Made by a program: the position numbers and the translations under genes. Shown here piece by piece: positions 1-10,189 of a stretch of DNA of 64,000 bases. The stretch spans positions 496,001-560,000 of the forward strand of contig JAJFPB010000014.1 of assembly GCA_020881915.1 (NCBI GenBank), given 5' to 3'. Source of the DNA: Paramyrothecium sp. XJ0827. Taxonomy: Eukaryota > Ascomycota > Sordariomycetes > Hypocreales > Stachybotryaceae. The notes beneath the pieces were generated by a model. The model worked only from the letters and a program-made list of their open reading frames with translations. It was not told the DNA's origin and searched no databases. Position 1 is the stretch's first letter, and each line of letters starts with the position of its first letter.

Positions 1-611
1 TCGGGTTTGGGTCGCAGGACGTAGTCAACGGTCCCATACTCGTCGCCAATGAAATCGTATCCAAATTCAACCTTGCAACCTTTTCCGAAACAACCACCTA
101 AAGCCGGATTGAGGTAGTCGATTCCAGTGTCGAGAATAGCGATGCGTACACCTTCACCCAGGTTGCCTTCTGCGTGGACTTGGTCGACGCCTGTCATGGC
201 ATGGGGACTATTCCAATCAACCCCTCCTGACGCACATTTGGAGAAACATCTGGGTTCGTTTCTTTTGACTGCCTCTCTTGCTTTCACAACTTTTGCATCG
301 GGTATGGTAGGACGCTCGAATCTGATCTGCTGGACTGGGAAAACCTTCTCCACTCCCGGAAGAGCGCGCAGTTTCTCAACGTCATTATCATCTTCGAGTG
401 TGACTGACACACCATAGAAAATGCTCTTGTCATGAAACTCCCGCCTCAAATGGACAGAAATAGTCAGTTGAGCTGCTTTTTCAACAAGGGTATCGGGAGT
501 GAGATCGGTCGAATCCGAAGTGAGCTGCACAAAGTAGGCTTTCGGCAGAGCTATCGAGCCCGCAAAGCCCAAGTAATAGGCTGCTGCCGCAAGGCATGCG
601 GAGAAGCGCAT
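1..611 (-). CDS. Subtilisin-like serine protease (S8), N-terminal part, cut by window edge
   Basis: The frame runs open from an ATG at 611 to the left edge (203 codons), so only the N-terminal part is present. Residues 1-22 form a signal peptide with an Ala-rich core, so the product should be secreted. Residues about 25-110 look like an inhibitor-type propeptide. The mature part then shows VRIAILDTGIDYLNPALGG, the conserved block around the catalytic Asp of subtilases. A Cys pair follows (GGCFGKGCKVEFGYDFIGD), typical of the fungal subclass with a PA domain insert. The His and Ser of the triad lie outside the window. No intron is needed in the visible part. The family hydrolyses extracellular protein. 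The family call is secure; the subfamily is inferred. Confidence 0.9.
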   Translation of the reverse strand, partial: MRFSACLAAAAYYLGFAGSIALPKAYFVQLTSDSTDLTPDTLVEKAAQLTISVHLRREFHDKSIFYGVSVTLEDDNDVEKLRALPGVEKVFPVQQIRFERPTIPDAKVVKAREAVKRNEPRCFSKCASGGVDWNSPHAMTGVDQVHAEGNLGEGVRIAILDTGIDYLNPALGGCFGKGCKVEFGYDFIGDEYGTVDYVLRPKP

Positions 612-1713
612 GACGGAATCGGTAGACTCAACTACAACCTCAGGGTGACAAGTTTGCAAATGAAGATGGACACTGCGGTCGAAAAGAAGTCCTCTCGTGC
701 AATTTCGGGGTCGGAAGAAGATCTACACCAAGCAAGTTACGCAATCTCCGCAATTTCCGCGAACACGCTACTTCTGCTCCGCTGCGATTGAGTATACTAT
801 AAGTTAGTGACAGGGATCAATGCGCTATCAAGTCTTTTCTCGTATCGGCAGGCCACAGTACCCACTGATGCCCAACCTCGTATCGAAACATAGGCTTGGC
901 TGTTATTTGTTCGCCCAGCCGGAAGGCCAAGGCGATGGCCGGTTCTGCAGTTTCGGATACTACCCGTCTTGACCAAATAAGGCCTCCTTGAAGTGTACGG
1001 ATTCGTATCTTCCAATCCGCTACCCCTCCTAATTTTAGTCGGTTTGGAGTTATTCATTTCGTCTTGTCCCTTACGTGCTCTCCGACCATGCAGCACGTCG
1101 CATTACACTGGAAAACATTACAATCAGCTGGACGAGGTCTTGCCTGCCTAACATTAGCATACCCAAGTATTGGAGCCACTGTGCTCGAGTCCTTTTAATT
1201 GTTCGTTGTAACTCACGGAAACTAAATGGATCTGATCCCTAAAACCACGTCGTCTTTTCGGAAGACTCATTATCTAGGATCTGATCCTTAGCCTGCATGA
1301 AGTCCGGTTGATCCCTTATCTATTGATAGCATGTGGTTGGTGTATTGTGCCGAGTGAGAGCTGATGAAACAGGATAAGGAATCGAGATGAAGCATACAAA
1401 GGGGACCCGAACTCAACCCCCGTACGCCGGTAAATCCTTCAAGTACAAGCAGAACCGTGTGCGAGAGGCGCAGAAACTTTCTGTCTGATTGAGGATGTCG
1501 GCATTCACAGCATCGAGCCATCTCTTGACCACTTCTGGTTGCCAGATTCGCGGGCACCTAATATAGGCCAAATTTCAGGCTATATGCATTTGCTATCAAG
1601 ACTGCTCCACCATCTCCTCTCACGCTGTAATTGTGAACTAGGACAATATCACGCAAAACAGGCAGTGGTGGGACTAAAATTGACCTAGGTACACAGGCAC
1701 CGTACTGGACAGC
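612..1713. other. Intergenic, no gene seen
   Basis: This stretch lies between the divergent-side start of the protease and the 3' end of the SDR gene. The short open frames on both strands have no recognisable domain. It must hold the protease promoter, but I cannot point to a specific element. Confidence 0.5.
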
Positions 1714-2755
1714 CTAAAGCCAATTTCCCTTTTCCCCACGGTGGGATAAGAATGCACCACCGTCTCCATTCTCGATACTTGCCTTCTCCAAAACTGATAT
1801 AGTAGCGCTAACGGCCTCTGCAGGAGTCGTAGGACCTCTGAAGTGAGGTGCATAAGCCGCAAACTTCTGAGCCATTTCTCCCATGGACTCCAGCTGGTGT
1901 TGATTAACTGCAAGATCGGCTGTTAGAAAATGCCGGGTTTACATTTTGGGAAGTCTTACGATTTTGATGGTGACCTGTGTCGGCGATTCCTGGGCTGAGA
2001 CTCAAGAAAAGGATTCCATCTTGCTTGTACTGGGCACTAAACTTGGCTATAGCCATACTCATGCCGGCTTTGCTGATGGCGTACACACTGAACGGCGCAA
2101 CATCGTATTCCCTGACAGGCTCGGTATCCGCATGTCCGGAGCTCAGTGAGATAACTTTCTTTGCACCGCCTTTGAGCAGCAGTGGAATGTAAAAGTTGAT
2201 AAGACGGATTTGACATGTGATGTTAAAATGAAGGGCTCTGGTAAGATTTTCTTCAAAAATGTGCGGATGCTCTTTTCTGGGTGAAGTTTGGTGAGATCAA
2301 GGCCAGAAAGTAGAGATTATCAGACTAACAAGACACCAATTGCATCGTAATTATCGTACTCGGAGAGAAACGCAGCGTTTGCGACAAGGTAGTCCAGACT
2401 ACCGCCAGTTACTTTAACAGTAGCTTCGACTGATTGCTGGGAAAGTTTTCAGAATGCCGACATGGAAAGAAGCATCTCTAGGAGTTCGTACCTTGACAGC
2501 ATCATAATCCGTGATGTCAGCCTGCACTATGGTAATGTTGGAGCGCCCATCAAGCTCATCTTGAACCCTCTCTTCTGTGGAAGCCTTATCGCGAACAATC
2601 CCACGATGAGATTATTCTGATCTTCGGATAGTTGGCGAAGGAATTCCCACTGCATTAAGTCAACTACTCTGGCCATGTTCCGAGCCCGAAGTTTTTTCCG
2701 CGACGATACTCACTCCCAGTCCTCTTGAAACACCAGTGATCAGGTAGGACGGCAT
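1714..2755 (-). CDS. Short-chain dehydrogenase/reductase, C-factor-like, with one-base frameshift
   Basis: Five exons can be followed on the minus strand: 2755-2714, 2649-2492, 2436-2330, 2276-1960 and 1907-1714. The protein begins MPSYLITGVSRGLG, the NAD(P)-binding TGxxxGxG motif. It continues with a VQADITDYDAV strand, LDYLVANAA (the NAG-type motif), the catalytic Ser in VISLSSGHAD, and the YAISK catalytic Tyr/Lys pair, followed by LSPGIADTG. This is a complete classical SDR of about 272 residues. The spliced length is 818 nt, one short of a multiple of three. The break is at 2600-2602 in exon 2, between QNNLIVG and IVRDKAS, where a run of three G on the coding strand would need four. The gene is therefore either a recent pseudogene or carries a base-call error. 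The substrate cannot be predicted. Confidence 0.8.
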
Positions 2756-4219
2756 TTCGGATGGAATCGTGGTTGATATTTCTCCGATTCTGCAGAGAGC
2801 CTACGGTTGCTTAATGTGGTAGACGATGACACTTGAACTAGGCTGGTGAGCAGAGCCGGGATCTCATCCTTTAATACGTTGATACTCCGTATGACGCGTG
2901 GCCAATCGCACGAGGTTTTTAATCCAAACACCGTTGGAATCTTGCGTGAAGGCCTGAAACCCCTGCATTATCTCGAATTCGGCCGAGCTGTGCGCACATG
3001 ACTAGCATTGTGGTGAAGACTACAGGGATGATGCGACCATCTCAATTAATCTGGCAATATGGTAACCAATTGTTCAGCTTGTCTGCCAAAATTAATGGAC
3101 TAACGCTGTCTCTTGCCTGGATTCAGAAAGTTCACGCGCATCTCTGCTTACGCTCCAATGCTCAACACAACGACGAACCGACTAGGAGGTAGGGTGACTG
3201 CTTATCTCGACTTGCATGCCTTTACCGCAATACGTATCTCCTCCATAAATTACCGCGCAATTTCACATCCTCATGCAGTCAGCGAACCCAACACACGTGC
3301 CAAGTATCAAAGACGCGGACTTGTCGCGTTCAGCTTGTGGGGCTGACATGGACATGCTATAGAGTTGGACAATGGAATAAGACTTGTAAACAACCCAATT
3401 CATACTGTACTGCTATCACGAACTCTTGGGCTTATTCACTATTTGTTCCAGTTGGAATCTTGGCTCAGCATTGCAGCACATTAAAGGCATGGCATACCGC
3501 ATCAAATGATTCATAATGACAGGCTCCGTGTAAGATGGCTGTAGGGCCTCCAACTCCGCCAGTCTACAAACAAGAAAAAAGCCTGCAGAGCTAACCTAAC
3601 GCATAAGATGCCATGTGGGACATTTACGACTATCTCAAAGCTGCATCAATGCTGTGCGCGAACGTAGGATCTTCTGCGTCAATACGAAAGTACGAAAGTA
3701 CGAAAGTACGAAAGAAAGAAAGAAAGAAAGAAAGAAAGAAAAACCGGGGAAAACCTACAACGAGAGTCGAGAATGCCGCATGCATTCATTTGTAGCCAAT
3801 GGATTTCAAGATACTGCTGGCCAAATTCGTGTAAGGTAAGTCAAATATCTCAAACCGCTCAAAAAAATATCGTAGCTGGCTTGATGTCAACACACTATTC
3901 ACTATTTCAATGAACACCTCACGTCAGATACAGGTCAGTCTCACTTTTATCGAAGGGTATGTACGAGACTTGGAAATCAATGGCTTGCTTGATAGAGCCC
4001 GGGCACAGTGTAATACTGACACGAAGCCATGTGGACTTAGAGCAGAGACAATCACGTGATCCATCCTCTGGCCAAACACGACGGTGCAATGCTCCACATC
4101 CCTCATCGAGCATCTTCAAAGCCAAGCACAATCACATATCTTATGCTCTCGAACTGCTTATAACTGGCAAATCCTTTTTCATACCTTTGTGCCATCTCGG
4201 TACGCGCGGCCAGTAACCG
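2756..4219. other. Intergenic with a microsatellite, no gene seen
   Basis: Several open frames of 60-80 codons occur on both strands, but none has a signal peptide, conserved motif or plausible exon structure. The only clear structure is the GAAA-type repeat listed separately. The last few hundred bases should carry the promoter of the bZIP gene. Confidence 0.5.
3683..3743 (+). repeat. Compound microsatellite (TACGAAAG)4-(AAAG)n
   Basis: Four exact copies of the 8-mer TACGAAAG run straight into about seven AAAG units. The tetranucleotide is contained in the 8-mer, which suggests slippage expansion from one seed. It is a purine-rich tract on the plus strand in intergenic DNA. Confidence 0.95.
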
Positions 4220-5857
4220 ATGACTTCGCCTAAAGCGCCCGAGGAGGCTGAAAAGTCTTTGTCTGAGCAGGAGCGAAAGTAGGTGAACCCTGATCGTCTG
4301 GCTCTGGCAGGATTGTTTAGCAATGTCAGGAAGCTCCGGAATCGTCTGTCGCAGCGAGCGTTCCGGCGAAGACAGGCGGAATGCATCCGCGACCTGAAGA
4401 GCCGCGTCGAAGCGGGTCAGAAGCCGGACAATGAGCGCATGGAGGCACTGCAGCGGGAAAATCGGCATCTGAGGAAGCAGCTTGTCGACGTACAGACAAA
4501 ACTGTCAAAGCTTCTGGCTACGGTGCAGTTACTGAATGATTCTGTGACTGAGACCCTGGACAGTACGTCTGAGAGCTGGGCTGAGGGGTGGGAGGAGACT
4601 CCAAGTGGAACGGCGGGCCACGAAGAGCAGAGCCAGCAAAACACCTCAGGGATGTCGAGCACTAATTCGGAATTGTTCGACATGCCTCTTATCAGCCTTG
4701 ATCCTTCGGTTCCACGGCAAAGTGCTCCAGGTAAGCCATTCGTCCTAAGCAGGTCATTCTTGCTAACGTCTGCGAAGCATCCGTTAGAGCTGGCGGCTTC
4801 GCACCAGAGGTGCTGAATTTGACCGGTACCAGCCCTTTGTACTCTCAAATCCCTAATATTTGGAGCTTCGAATACCAAATGGGCATGCAGCCATATCTCA
4901 GCGCTACGACTGCAACTGAGGAGTCAAGTTTGATATTAGGAAGGGATTGGTCCTTTTCGAATTCACCCTTTTCAGATCACATCATGCTTTTGCAACGGCT
5001 CCTGAAGAACAAATTAGATTTACCGCTCCTGCCTGAAGGAGCTATCTCTCTGCAAAGGTGAGAGACAAATAATACGGAGTTTTGAGATGGAGTCGAGATG
5101 ATTAATCGTTGGCAGTTTATACCAACCTGTTCTGATGGTCCTATCCATGTTCAACAGCATCACTCGACCAGATGTTATGGCTTGGTACGCCAAGACACGC
5201 TTCTATCATATCATCGAGCTCACAGCCTGGCAACTGTGTCCATCTCCGATTACCTTTGAGAAGTTGCATCCTCGGTATCGACCAACTGAGGCACAATTAA
5301 ATCACATTCACCCACGGGTGATTGACTGGATTCCGTTCCCCACAATCCGCGATCGCCTCATACAGCTCCACGCCGCAAATCCCCAGATTGACCAGATCTT
5401 TTGCGATGCTGTTACTGGATACGTGGTCGAGGCGTTGATGTCTGAATTGATTCGCGGAGCACCTCATATCAACGTCTACATACGAGTCACTGATCTCATT
5501 ACGGCCATGTCGTCCGAAACGACCAAGGAAACTGAAAACACAACCATAACACTTCCAGCACCCGATGTCATGACCCTCTTTTCCTCCCCGACCTATGCTC
5601 GTGCTGCTTTTAAGAAACTGAACATGGACAAAGGCGCAAGTTACTACAAAATTGACCCGGCATTCTACGAGAAATACCCAGAACTCTACGATCCGTCCAG
5701 CGACCTTACAGCGACGGGCATTCCTCTCAAACCAAAGTTGCAGGAGATTCTAACGTACCCCAAGCCCCTGGACTCGAGGACAGTTGAGACGTATCGCAGC
5801 TTCATCGAGTTCTCGCTCGACGCTGGCCGTGCAATTTTCGTTTCAGATCCATCCTGA
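4220..5857 (+). CDS. bZIP transcription factor with C-terminal DUF3425 domain
   Basis: Four exons: 4220-4278, 4330-4730, 4778-5057 and 5116-5857, giving 493 residues with an exact frame. The second intron holds a perfect TGCTAAC branch site at 4761. The start MTSPKAPEEAEK leads directly into the basic region, where exon 1 ends in ERK and exon 2 gives KLRNRLSQRAFRRRQAE (NxxxQxxFRxR), followed by a leucine-zipper-like helix to about residue 100. The C-terminal 250 residues carry the FYHIIELTAWQL and WIPFPTIRDRLI blocks typical of DUF3425. Such proteins are nuclear regulators, often of stress responses or secondary metabolism. It is transcribed toward the PLP-enzyme gene 420 bp downstream. The family call is firm; the targets are unknown. 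Confidence 0.9.
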
Positions 5858-6277
5858 ATCTTGGATGGCATAGACATGCTTTCATCTTGATAACTGGACC
5901 AGCATCACCATCACACAAAAGCCCTCAAAATGCTTATCGTTTGACATTGCTTCGCGACAGCTGATTATCGTGCGTTAGCGTGGTACGTTTTCTGTTTAGC
6001 CCTCAATGCATTTTCGACACGTAATCGAATTGCTGCGTCTAGACCCACTACCGACTATGGTAGGCCAGCTTGACTAACGATAGAATTACTAACAGGCCAA
6101 AGTTAGTAACAACTGAGTGACTAAGAGCCGAGTCACGATGACCCCATTCGACCAGAGGATTATCGTTACTTAAGAGGTGCGATTGAGCACTAGTGGAGAT
6201 GTATTCTCCTATAGAACAGTTAGAAGAGCGGAGATTGTTGGTCCTTTGCAAACTTCTCCTCACTTCTGTCTTTCACG

Positions 6278-7354
6278 ATGCCTCTGCAGGTCTTGCCAAC
6301 GCCCTGCTATAGCCTTGTGGACGATTATAGCGAGGGCGCTCATCCATGTTTACTGAAAGCCCTCATCTCGAGCAATAACTCTCAGGAAATAGGGTATGGC
6401 CACGACACGTTCTGCGACATTGCACGTCAGCGTATCCGCCGACACCTCGGCCGCGACGACGTTGGCATCTTCTTCGTGCCCAGCGGCACATCCGCCAACG
6501 CTATTTCCATCGCAGCCTGTCTTCGATCACACGAAGCTGTTATAGCCGCCAGCTCTGGGCACATCGTGACGCGGGAGACGGGCGCCGTTGAGGCTGGTGG
6601 CCATAAGATCATCAACGTTGCCCCGCAGAATGGCAAATTAACACCGGCGACAATCGAGCGAGCACTCGAGGACAACTGGCACTTCCCGCATATGGCGAAG
6701 CCGCGCCTGGTGTACATTTCGAATGCTACTGAGATCGGTACGATATACTGCAGGGATGAGCTGCGGGCGATCAAGGATGTGTGCGAAAAGAACGAACTCA
6801 TTCTGTTCCTGGATGGCGCAAGGATCGGCACGGCGCTTACGAGCAGGGCGAACGACATGACCTTGCGCGATATTCTAGAGTTGACAGACATTTTCTGGAT
6901 AGGTGGGACTAAGAACGGCGCCCTATTGGGCGAAGCGGTCGTTGTCAAGGATCCCCGACTCGCCTCGGAGTTTGAGTTTTACATCAAGCAACACGGGTCA
7001 CTCCTTGCTAAAAGCAGGGTTATCGGCGCACAATTTGCCGAACTCTTCCACGAAGACCTCTACTTTGACCTTGCGCGGAAAGCGAACCTTGCCGCCGAAG
7101 CACTGTCCAGCGGGATAGCAGGAGCGGGCTTCTCGGTCTACGCAGCGACGGAAACGAACCAGGTGTTTGCAGTGCTACCGCTTGACCTTATCAAGGTGCT
7201 ACAGAAGAGCTTTGCGTTCTATGTATGGGAGAAGTACAACGACGAAGAGGCAGTTGTTAGGCTCCTCACCACATGGGCCACGAAGATGGAGCAGATTGAT
7301 AGGTTCATAAACATTGTTCAAGAGTGGGTGACAGGAGTTATTGGAAGCAGCTGA
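6278..7354 (+). CDS. Threonine aldolase-like PLP enzyme (beta-eliminating lyase family)
   Basis: A single exon of 358 codons with a clean ATG context. It shows the fold-type I PLP features of the PF01212 family: YGHDTFCDIARQRIRRHLG near residue 40, the cofactor-phosphate loop FVPSGTSANA near residue 68, an Asp that pairs with the pyridine nitrogen in LFLDGARIGTAL, and Schiff-base Lys212 in WIGGTKNGALLGEA. Length fits low-specificity L-threonine aldolase, which splits threonine or beta-hydroxy amino acids into glycine and an aldehyde. The assignment to threonine is by family; other beta-hydroxy-amino-acid substrates are possible, which would suit a specialised pathway. It lies between the bZIP gene and the convergent Zn2Cys6 gene. 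Confidence 0.85.
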   Translation: MPLQVLPTPCYSLVDDYSEGAHPCLLKALISSNNSQEIGYGHDTFCDIARQRIRRHLGRDDVGIFFVPSGTSANAISIAACLRSHEAVIAASSGHIVTRETGAVEAGGHKIINVAPQNGKLTPATIERALEDNWHFPHMAKPRLVYISNATEIGTIYCRDELRAIKDVCEKNELILFLDGARIGTALTSRANDMTLRDILELTDIFWIGGTKNGALLGEAVVVKDPRLASEFEFYIKQHGSLLAKSRVIGAQFAELFHEDLYFDLARKANLAAEALSSGIAGAGFSVYAATETNQVFAVLPLDLIKVLQKSFAFYVWEKYNDEEAVVRLLTTWATKMEQIDRFINIVQEWVTGVIGSS

Positions 7355-7637
7355 AAGTACAGCGCGCCGTGGAGTTAGCGAGCATAAGAAAGAAAGAAAA
7401 ATGTTGACAGTGGGGGAACAAACAGTTCAACCGATCAGTCCCTAGTTAGCGACCAGCGGAGCAAGCTAAGAAGTTTGAAATACCGTGTTTGAATAAATTA
7501 TGCATAACAGCCTTAAAATAAGAGAAATAAAGATAGAGCTTTCCATTTCCTTTCTAGGACTGCCAAGTACGCGTCTACACTATGAAACCCTCATTTTTTG
7601 ACTCAAAACCATCAAACCGATATTTGCCTGGGAACAA
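7355..7637. other. Convergent intergenic spacer
   Basis: A 283-bp AT-rich spacer between the 3' ends of the PLP enzyme and the Zn2Cys6 gene. No coding potential seen; it should hold both polyadenylation regions. Confidence 0.5.
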
Positions 7638-9318
7638 TTATTGAACGAAAATCTTTGTTTCTTCAAACATAGTGCAACAATCCATGCCTCCCCATCTCGC
7701 TAGTATGCCCTCCTGAGTCAGAATTGGACATGCTCGATCGTATGTTTGCACCAGGTTGGCAATTGATTTGCCGTCCCAAGGACCCGCCTGTCCATTCCAC
7801 TCTTTCAGCAGTCCCAACGCCTTTTGCTTTGGGACAGAATCAGGGGCGTACATGCAGATATAAAACAATGATGCTAGCATGGCGCCCTCCATCGAATAGC
7901 CCGAGAAAGAGTCCGTATCTTTGGTCCAGGCACTCATCTCTGATTTTGTTTTCTCCAGGTAGTATAGTAGCTCGGAAAGCTTGTTTCTTCCGTGTTGTTG
8001 AAACTGTACATGCACTGGCATCATGTCGACAATACCTTGCGTACCCAGGATTTGTACGATATCTTGGTAACAGCTAGCACGTTCTCGAGTGCCGGGATGG
8101 GGCGCACTGGTGCTTGCTATGAAGACTTTATAGTGGTCCAAAATCTTGCTCCCCCTGTTGGAGAGGCTGTTGTACCGCCTTATTGCTTGAGGGGAAGACC
8201 AGAAGGATTGATCTCCACGCCGGGTAGTTATCTCGTCATCGTACCCCATGACATCGTTCACGAAGCCATCCACTGCTTCATGTGCCTCTTCGAGCGTGGA
8301 AAAATGTTCTGGTACGCAAAAATCACTATCGAGTCGTGAGATGTCGCAAAGGCGTTTGGTGATGATCAACGGAACATCGTACGAAAAAAGACGTTCCGAG
8401 TGCTCTAAAAGGCGGAAGCATTTGACCATGTCCCTCAATTCGTTCTCGGACAACCCATTGCTTCTTAAGCCAGTAAGTTTGTTTTGCGAATTTTGTAAGC
8501 TGGCGAATAGCTGTCGAAGATCGAAAGATTTGTCGAGTATTTCTGCACCGCCTCTGAGATGTACAATAGCAGCTTTTTGGTTAGATCTCAAATTCTCAAT
8601 GCAAGCAAAAATAAGGGAACATGTCAATGCTAGAATGATGGCGTTTTCCTTGCCTTCCCAAATTATATCCTGGAGCCTCTTGATTGCCGTGCTGTAGTGA
8701 TAGCCGATAAAATATTCCAGCTTAAGAACATGGTCACGGCTTGTCGCATATTGCTGAGTAGTGACCACGGAGTCCGATCCAAATTTGAGGGATCTAAACA
8801 AATGATAGCTTGCCCCCAGAGCGACTGATGCATGCTTCACAGCGACATTGTGATGTGCTAGTCTTGGCACTAGATGTTTCCAGAACGACGTGACATTCTC
8901 AATATGCGTAGCAAAGCCACTTTGGGTAGCTAGTTTGAAGGCATGAAAGAAACGTCTTTCGTTGTCTGTGCCATCAATGCTACCGAAGGCATATTGAGGG
9001 CACAGGATGCGACGATAACTACCGTTTGGGCGAGAAGCGGCTGGTTCATACGGTCTGATCAAGGCATACCCGTCACAGATTCGGCCCGTGGAAGTGCATT
9101 TCCTACAGACAGGCCGCTCTTCGTCACATTTGACCTTCCGTATCCTGGGCAATAGGTTTCAGCTAATAGAAGAGAGCAGTGCGTTCAATACTGCTCCTTA
9201 CTTGCTGAGATAATTTTTTTCGTTAGCTCTATCTTCAACCCCTCAAAAAGCGTGCTTACCATGTGGTGCACCCTGTTCGTGACTTTGACTTTGGCTTGCC
9301 GACACACAACGCTCTCAT
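7638..9318 (-). CDS. Zn2Cys6 fungal transcription factor with an altered zinc cluster
   Basis: Exon 1 (9318-9260) encodes MRALCVGKPKSKSRTGCTT and exon 2 (9144-7638) carries the rest, 521 residues in exact frame. The intron sits inside the zinc cluster, as in many fungal C6 factors. The cluster reads GCTTWIRKVKCDEERPVCRKCTSTGRICDGY: the codon across the splice junction is TGG, so the second zinc ligand is Trp instead of Cys. Other AG acceptors in the intron that would give Cys run into stops. The remaining 450 residues are helical and match the fungal-specific regulatory domain in style and length. It is likely a nuclear regulator, possibly of neighbouring metabolic genes; DNA binding may be impaired. 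Confidence 0.85.
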
Positions 9319-9802
9319 AGCGTGCCTGAGGATGACTGTACAACGCAAAGGTTCGGGTTGGCGTTCATCTATCGTCAAAAGAACTCTAAGTCTGATTCAG
9401 TTAAGGTGTTGTGGTTAGAATGGAGAGAAGCGGACGGTCTCCCCTTTCCACTAACCGAGAATTAGTGCAGTGTGACATCAGAGTCTAGGCCTAATACAGA
9501 ATACAGAATATCCCCCGCCTAAATGATGGAGAACATGCCCTTGTTCAAGCTCTGGGACAACGCCCTTTGCCCCTGTATCTTGGCGTCTCGTTTCGCGACG
9601 TCGCCAATGCCACTGACACTTAATGGCAGCACCAAGCTCCACAATCAAATGGCGGCTTGGCGGTTTCAATTGAATCGAGTATGAGTCAGACCGAAAGGTC
9701 CTTAGTATGTTTGGTTGAATAGAAGGTGGTCAATGTTATCTGTCTCCCTACAAACCCTTCCCCAGGCAATCTGAAAGCTCGCCGATAGGATCAGCTCACG
9801 CA
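9319..9802. other. Intergenic, no gene seen
   Basis: This should contain the Zn2Cys6 gene promoter. A 63-codon minus frame at 9478-9669 has no recognisable motif. Confidence 0.45.
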
Positions 9803-10147
9803 ATGAGTCAACAGCCGAAGGAGTCTAATAGTAATCCTATCACTATCCCGCTATGGACAGAGCTGAGGCCTCCTCAACCCATGTTTTTGAAGGACTCAGC
9901 TGAAAGGCAAAACATTTCTCATCCTGTCTCTTCACCACCAGGTGAGCCCACTGAGCAGATAAAACGTTGGAACTTTGCTCGCGAGAACATTGCCCGGCTG
10001 GGATTCGTCTACCTCTCTTTCGTGATTGCCCAGGAAGATAGCGACAACATCACTCCGGTCAATTGCACAACCAGGGAAACAACGCAGCCTCGATTAACGA
10101 ACATCTGCTCTGATTACCAGGCATTTAATCATCAATTCTCCTTCTAG
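9803..10147 (+). pseudogene. Possible 5' stump of an MFS transporter gene
   Basis: The frame starts with a good ATG and encodes 114 residues. After a polar tail it reads EQIKRWNFARENIARLGFVYLSFVIA, which resembles the segment entering the first membrane helix of fungal major-facilitator transporters (R/K-W-N-x-P/A-R-x-N, then an aromatic helix, normally followed by G-M/A-N-D). The similarity stops at VIA. The rest of the frame is polar and has no membrane segments. Only 42 bp separate it from the convergent NmrA-like gene, so the other eleven helices are missing. I read it as a truncated relic. It could also be an unrelated short protein; the match is from pattern memory, not alignment. Confidence 0.35.
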
Positions 10148-10189
10148 CGGAGCCTTCCTTCCACCTCGAAGTACTCTGCGGCTCGTTAA

